Assembly: GCA_964533935.1 (NCBI GenBank)
Contig: CAZHOG010000022.1
Coordinates: 1 to 7,239, forward strand
DNA length: 7,239 nt
Reading direction: 5' to 3'
Source of the DNA: RUG14121 sp964533935
GTDB taxonomy: Bacteria > Bacillota_I > Bacilli_A > RF39 > UBA660
Shown here: one piece after another, positions 6,024-7,239 of the stretch
Layout: each line of letters starts with the position of its first letter
Numbering within the stretch: the stretch's first letter is position 1
The notes under the pieces: model-generated
Database searches by the model: none
What the model saw: the letters and a program-made list of their open reading frames with translations, nothing else
Told to the model about the DNA's origin: nothing
Position numbers and translations under genes: made by a program

Positions 6024-6052
6024 TTGACTTTTTTATATTAATCATGTATAGT
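6024..6052 (+). promoter_or_regulatory. Promoter of the sigma-like gene
   Basis: TTGACT (6024-6029, 5 of 6), a 17-base spacer and TATAGT (6047-6052, 5 of 6). The predicted start near 6059 lies downstream of the ATG at 6044, so that ATG would not be on the message. This supports the start at 6080 and a leader of about 20 bases. Confidence 0.75.
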
Positions 6053-6067
6053 ATTCAATTAATAAAT

Positions 6068-6073
6068 GGGGGA
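6068..6073 (+). promoter_or_regulatory. Ribosome binding site deciding the start at 6080
   Basis: GGGGGA ends 6 bases before ATG 6080. It is an unusual form: the middle G must pair with U in the 16S tail. No comparable site stands before ATG 6044. Confidence 0.6.
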
Positions 6074-6079
6074 AATATT

Positions 6080-7024
6080 ATGAAAAATGGAATTTATGAT
6101 TATTATAATAATCAAATAAAAGATTTTGAAAAATTATCTTTTGAAGATGCAAAAACAATTTTATCATCTTCAATGGAATTAGATGATAAAAAGAAAAAAG
6201 AAACAATTGAAAGAGTATTTAAGGGAACTTTACATTATGTATTAAAATATATTGAATCTTCTAAGCATTTTTACTTGAATTCTTATAATTATGATTTAAA
6301 TGATGTTTTTAATGTTTGTTATACATTGTGGTTTGAAAAAATTCAAGATTATTCAATTTTAATGTGCAAACAGGCTTCATTCGCATTAGGAAACAGTTTT
6401 GCAAATGAAGTATCTAATAGATTGATTGCTTCTAATCAGGAGCTAAAGTTTTATAAAACATTATCATATAACGATTTTTTTAATCACGTTGCTAAAATAT
6501 ATTTTGAATTAAGAAATACAACACCCAAAACAGATGTTAAAGAGTTATGGAATACTTTAATTGAAAAGATTTCACATAATTATCCTGGATTTGTAGCTAA
6601 ATTTGAGTTAGAAATTATATTAATTATTATTGAAAAATGTTATATGTCTTTTTCAGAAAACGATACAAAAGATGTAATCTTAAATAATCGAACAATTATT
6701 AAATTAAATAGTTTAATGCAAGAATATGGTTTATATGAAACTATTAATAATAATTATCCTGATAATCATGACATTGAATCAGAAACAATTAATAAAATAG
6801 AAAATCAAAAAATTTATGATATGGTATTTAATTCTGATTTATTAACAGATATGGAAAAAGGGGTTATTGCTCAAAGATTTGCCTTTTTTACTAAAAAAGC
6901 AAGTAATTATTCAACTATTGCAAGATATTATGGAGTAAAAGCTTATACAATTCAAATGATTGAAGCTAAAACATTAAGAAAATTAAAAGATGTAATTGAT
7001 GAAGATTTTAAACATAATCTTTAA
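6080..7024 (+). CDS. Diverged sigma-70-family RNA polymerase sigma factor-like protein
   Basis: The protein has 314 residues from ATG 6080. Residues 8-60 resemble the start of primary sigma factors (YYNNQIKDFEKLSFEDAKTI ... IERVFKGTLHYVLKYI, like region 1.2 into 2.1). Residues 252-306 are a good region 4: LTDMEKGVIAQRFAF, then a helix-turn-helix YSTIARYYGVKAYTIQMIEAKTLRKLK, close to the RpoD ending RERVRQIEAKALRKL that contacts the -35 element. Between them, about 70-240 is rich in Phe, Tyr, Asn and Ile, and I cannot find the aromatic, basic region 2.3/2.4 that melts and reads the -10 element. It may be an alternative sigma factor with a rapidly evolving core, or a regulator that kept only the -35-binding end. 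It has its own strong promoter and terminator and no anti-sigma gene beside it. Family assignment is fairly sure; function as a working sigma factor is not. Confidence 0.75.
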   Translation: MKNGIYDYYNNQIKDFEKLSFEDAKTILSSSMELDDKKKKETIERVFKGTLHYVLKYIESSKHFYLNSYNYDLNDVFNVCYTLWFEKIQDYSILMCKQASFALGNSFANEVSNRLIASNQELKFYKTLSYNDFFNHVAKIYFELRNTTPKTDVKELWNTLIEKISHNYPGFVAKFELEIILIIIEKCYMSFSENDTKDVILNNRTIIKLNSLMQEYGLYETINNNYPDNHDIESETINKIENQKIYDMVFNSDLLTDMEKGVIAQRFAFFTKKASNYSTIARYYGVKAYTIQMIEAKTLRKLKDVIDEDFKHNL

Positions 7025-7035
7025 AAGAATAAAAT

Positions 7036-7065
7036 GACATGTAAGTAATTATTATATGTTTTTTT
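7036..7065 (+). terminator. Terminator after the sigma-like gene
   Basis: Bases 7037-7044 (ACATGTAA) pair with 7052-7059 (TTATATGT), including one G-U pair, around a 7-base loop. An outer G-U pair (7036/7060) is possible and a seven-T run follows. It is weaker than the other three terminators. Confidence 0.6.
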
Positions 7066-7099
7066 ATGCTTTTATAAAAAAATATATATGAATAGAATG

Positions 7100-7147
7100 A
7101 AGTAAAGACATTTATGTTTACATAAAATCAAAAAAATACATTTACTT
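7100..7147. repeat. Nested inverted repeats upstream of the last gene
   Basis: AAGTAAA (7100-7106) is mirrored by TTTACTT (7141-7147), and between them TTTATG-TTTA-CATAAA (7111-7126) is a perfect 6-bp hairpin. ACATTTA also occurs as a direct repeat at 7108-7114 and 7138-7144. The set lies before and partly over the weak promoter of the next gene, so it could be an operator. In such AT-rich DNA short repeats also arise by chance. Confidence 0.35.
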
Positions 7148-7167
7148 AAATTTTTATTTATTATAAA
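7141..7167 (+). promoter_or_regulatory. Weak candidate promoter for the last gene
   Basis: TTTACT (7141-7146) and TATAAA (7162-7167) are separated by only 15 bases. The -10 is plausible and correctly placed for a start near 7174, but the -35 and spacing are poor, so it might need an activator. The rest of 7066-7194 holds no open frame or RNA gene that I can recognise. Confidence 0.3.
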
Positions 7168-7194
7168 ATGATATTAAGAATAGGGTGATTGTAT

Positions 7195-7239
7195 ATGAAT
7201 ATAAATAAAAAGAAAAGATTATTAATTGTAGGAAGTCTG
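7195..7239 (+). CDS. Start of an unidentified gene, cut by the window end
   Basis: ATG 7195 follows AGGGTG (7182-7187) at a spacing of 7 bases and the frame is open to the window end (15 codons: MNINKKKRLLIVGSL). The Lys-rich start followed by LLIVGSL fits either the beginning of a signal peptide or membrane anchor, or a first beta strand of a cytoplasmic nucleotide-binding fold. There is too little sequence to choose. Confidence 0.6.
   Translation, partial: MNINKKKRLLIVGSL

Noticed and set aside
6044..6079. ATG 6044 as start of the sigma-like gene
   Set aside because: It lies next to the -10 box, upstream of the predicted transcription start, and has no ribosome site; ATG 6080 has one.
6640..6653. 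A 14-base copy of the rny terminator's 3' arm within the sigma-like gene
   Set aside because: TTATATGTCTTTTT recurs here but without a pairing left arm. It encodes ordinary residues and is probably a chance match in AT-rich DNA.

Overview
The window is very AT-rich bacterial DNA using the standard code: every Trp codon I read is TGG, there is no in-frame TGA inside an intact gene, and TGA ends one. Clear sigma-A-type promoters, AGGAGG-like ribosome sites, hairpin-plus-T-run terminators, RNase Y and a VanY-type wall peptidase point to a low-GC Bacillota. Gut-associated uncultured Bacilli (RF39/Erysipelotrichia-like) are my best guess, inferred from the style of the two surface proteins and not shown by a marker gene.

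Left part (1-3306): two surface-protein genes in the same direction. The first is cut by the window edge. It encodes a beta-sandwich stalk followed by about a dozen GLUG-like beta-helix repeats and ends in a strong terminator. The second has the best promoter of the window and encodes a membrane-anchored protein with a phage tail-fibre/baseplate (Gp10_C-like) tip. It cannot be read through as it stands. One frameshift lies between leader and membrane segment (2338-2341), a second opposite one lies inside the tip domain (2859-2862), and a TGA sits where a terminal Arg codon is expected (3295-3297). Repaired, it gives one coherent protein of about 332 residues (335 if the terminal TGA is also restored).

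Middle (3308-5994): a perfect 13-bp hairpin serves as a shared terminator between the fibre gene and a convergent gene for a membrane-anchored M15B (VanY-type) D,D-carboxypeptidase. That gene is divergent from rny (RNase Y); the two promoters are back to back in about 120 bp and their -35 regions coincide. rny is full length with all expected catalytic residues and ends in a 14-bp terminator.

Right part (6024-7239): a monocistronic gene with a near-consensus promoter encodes a diverged sigma-70-family protein with a good region 4 but no recognisable region 2.3/2.4. It is followed by a weaker terminator that resembles the rny terminator, an AT-rich intergenic stretch with nested inverted repeats, and the first 15 codons of another gene.

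Almost every gene here has its own promoter and terminator, so this is a row of single-gene units, not an operon. No CRISPR array, tRNA, rRNA, insertion sequence or classical defence system is visible. The most unusual items are the multiply broken fibre-like adhesin, the codon-use boundary inside both surface genes, and the atypical sigma-like protein.
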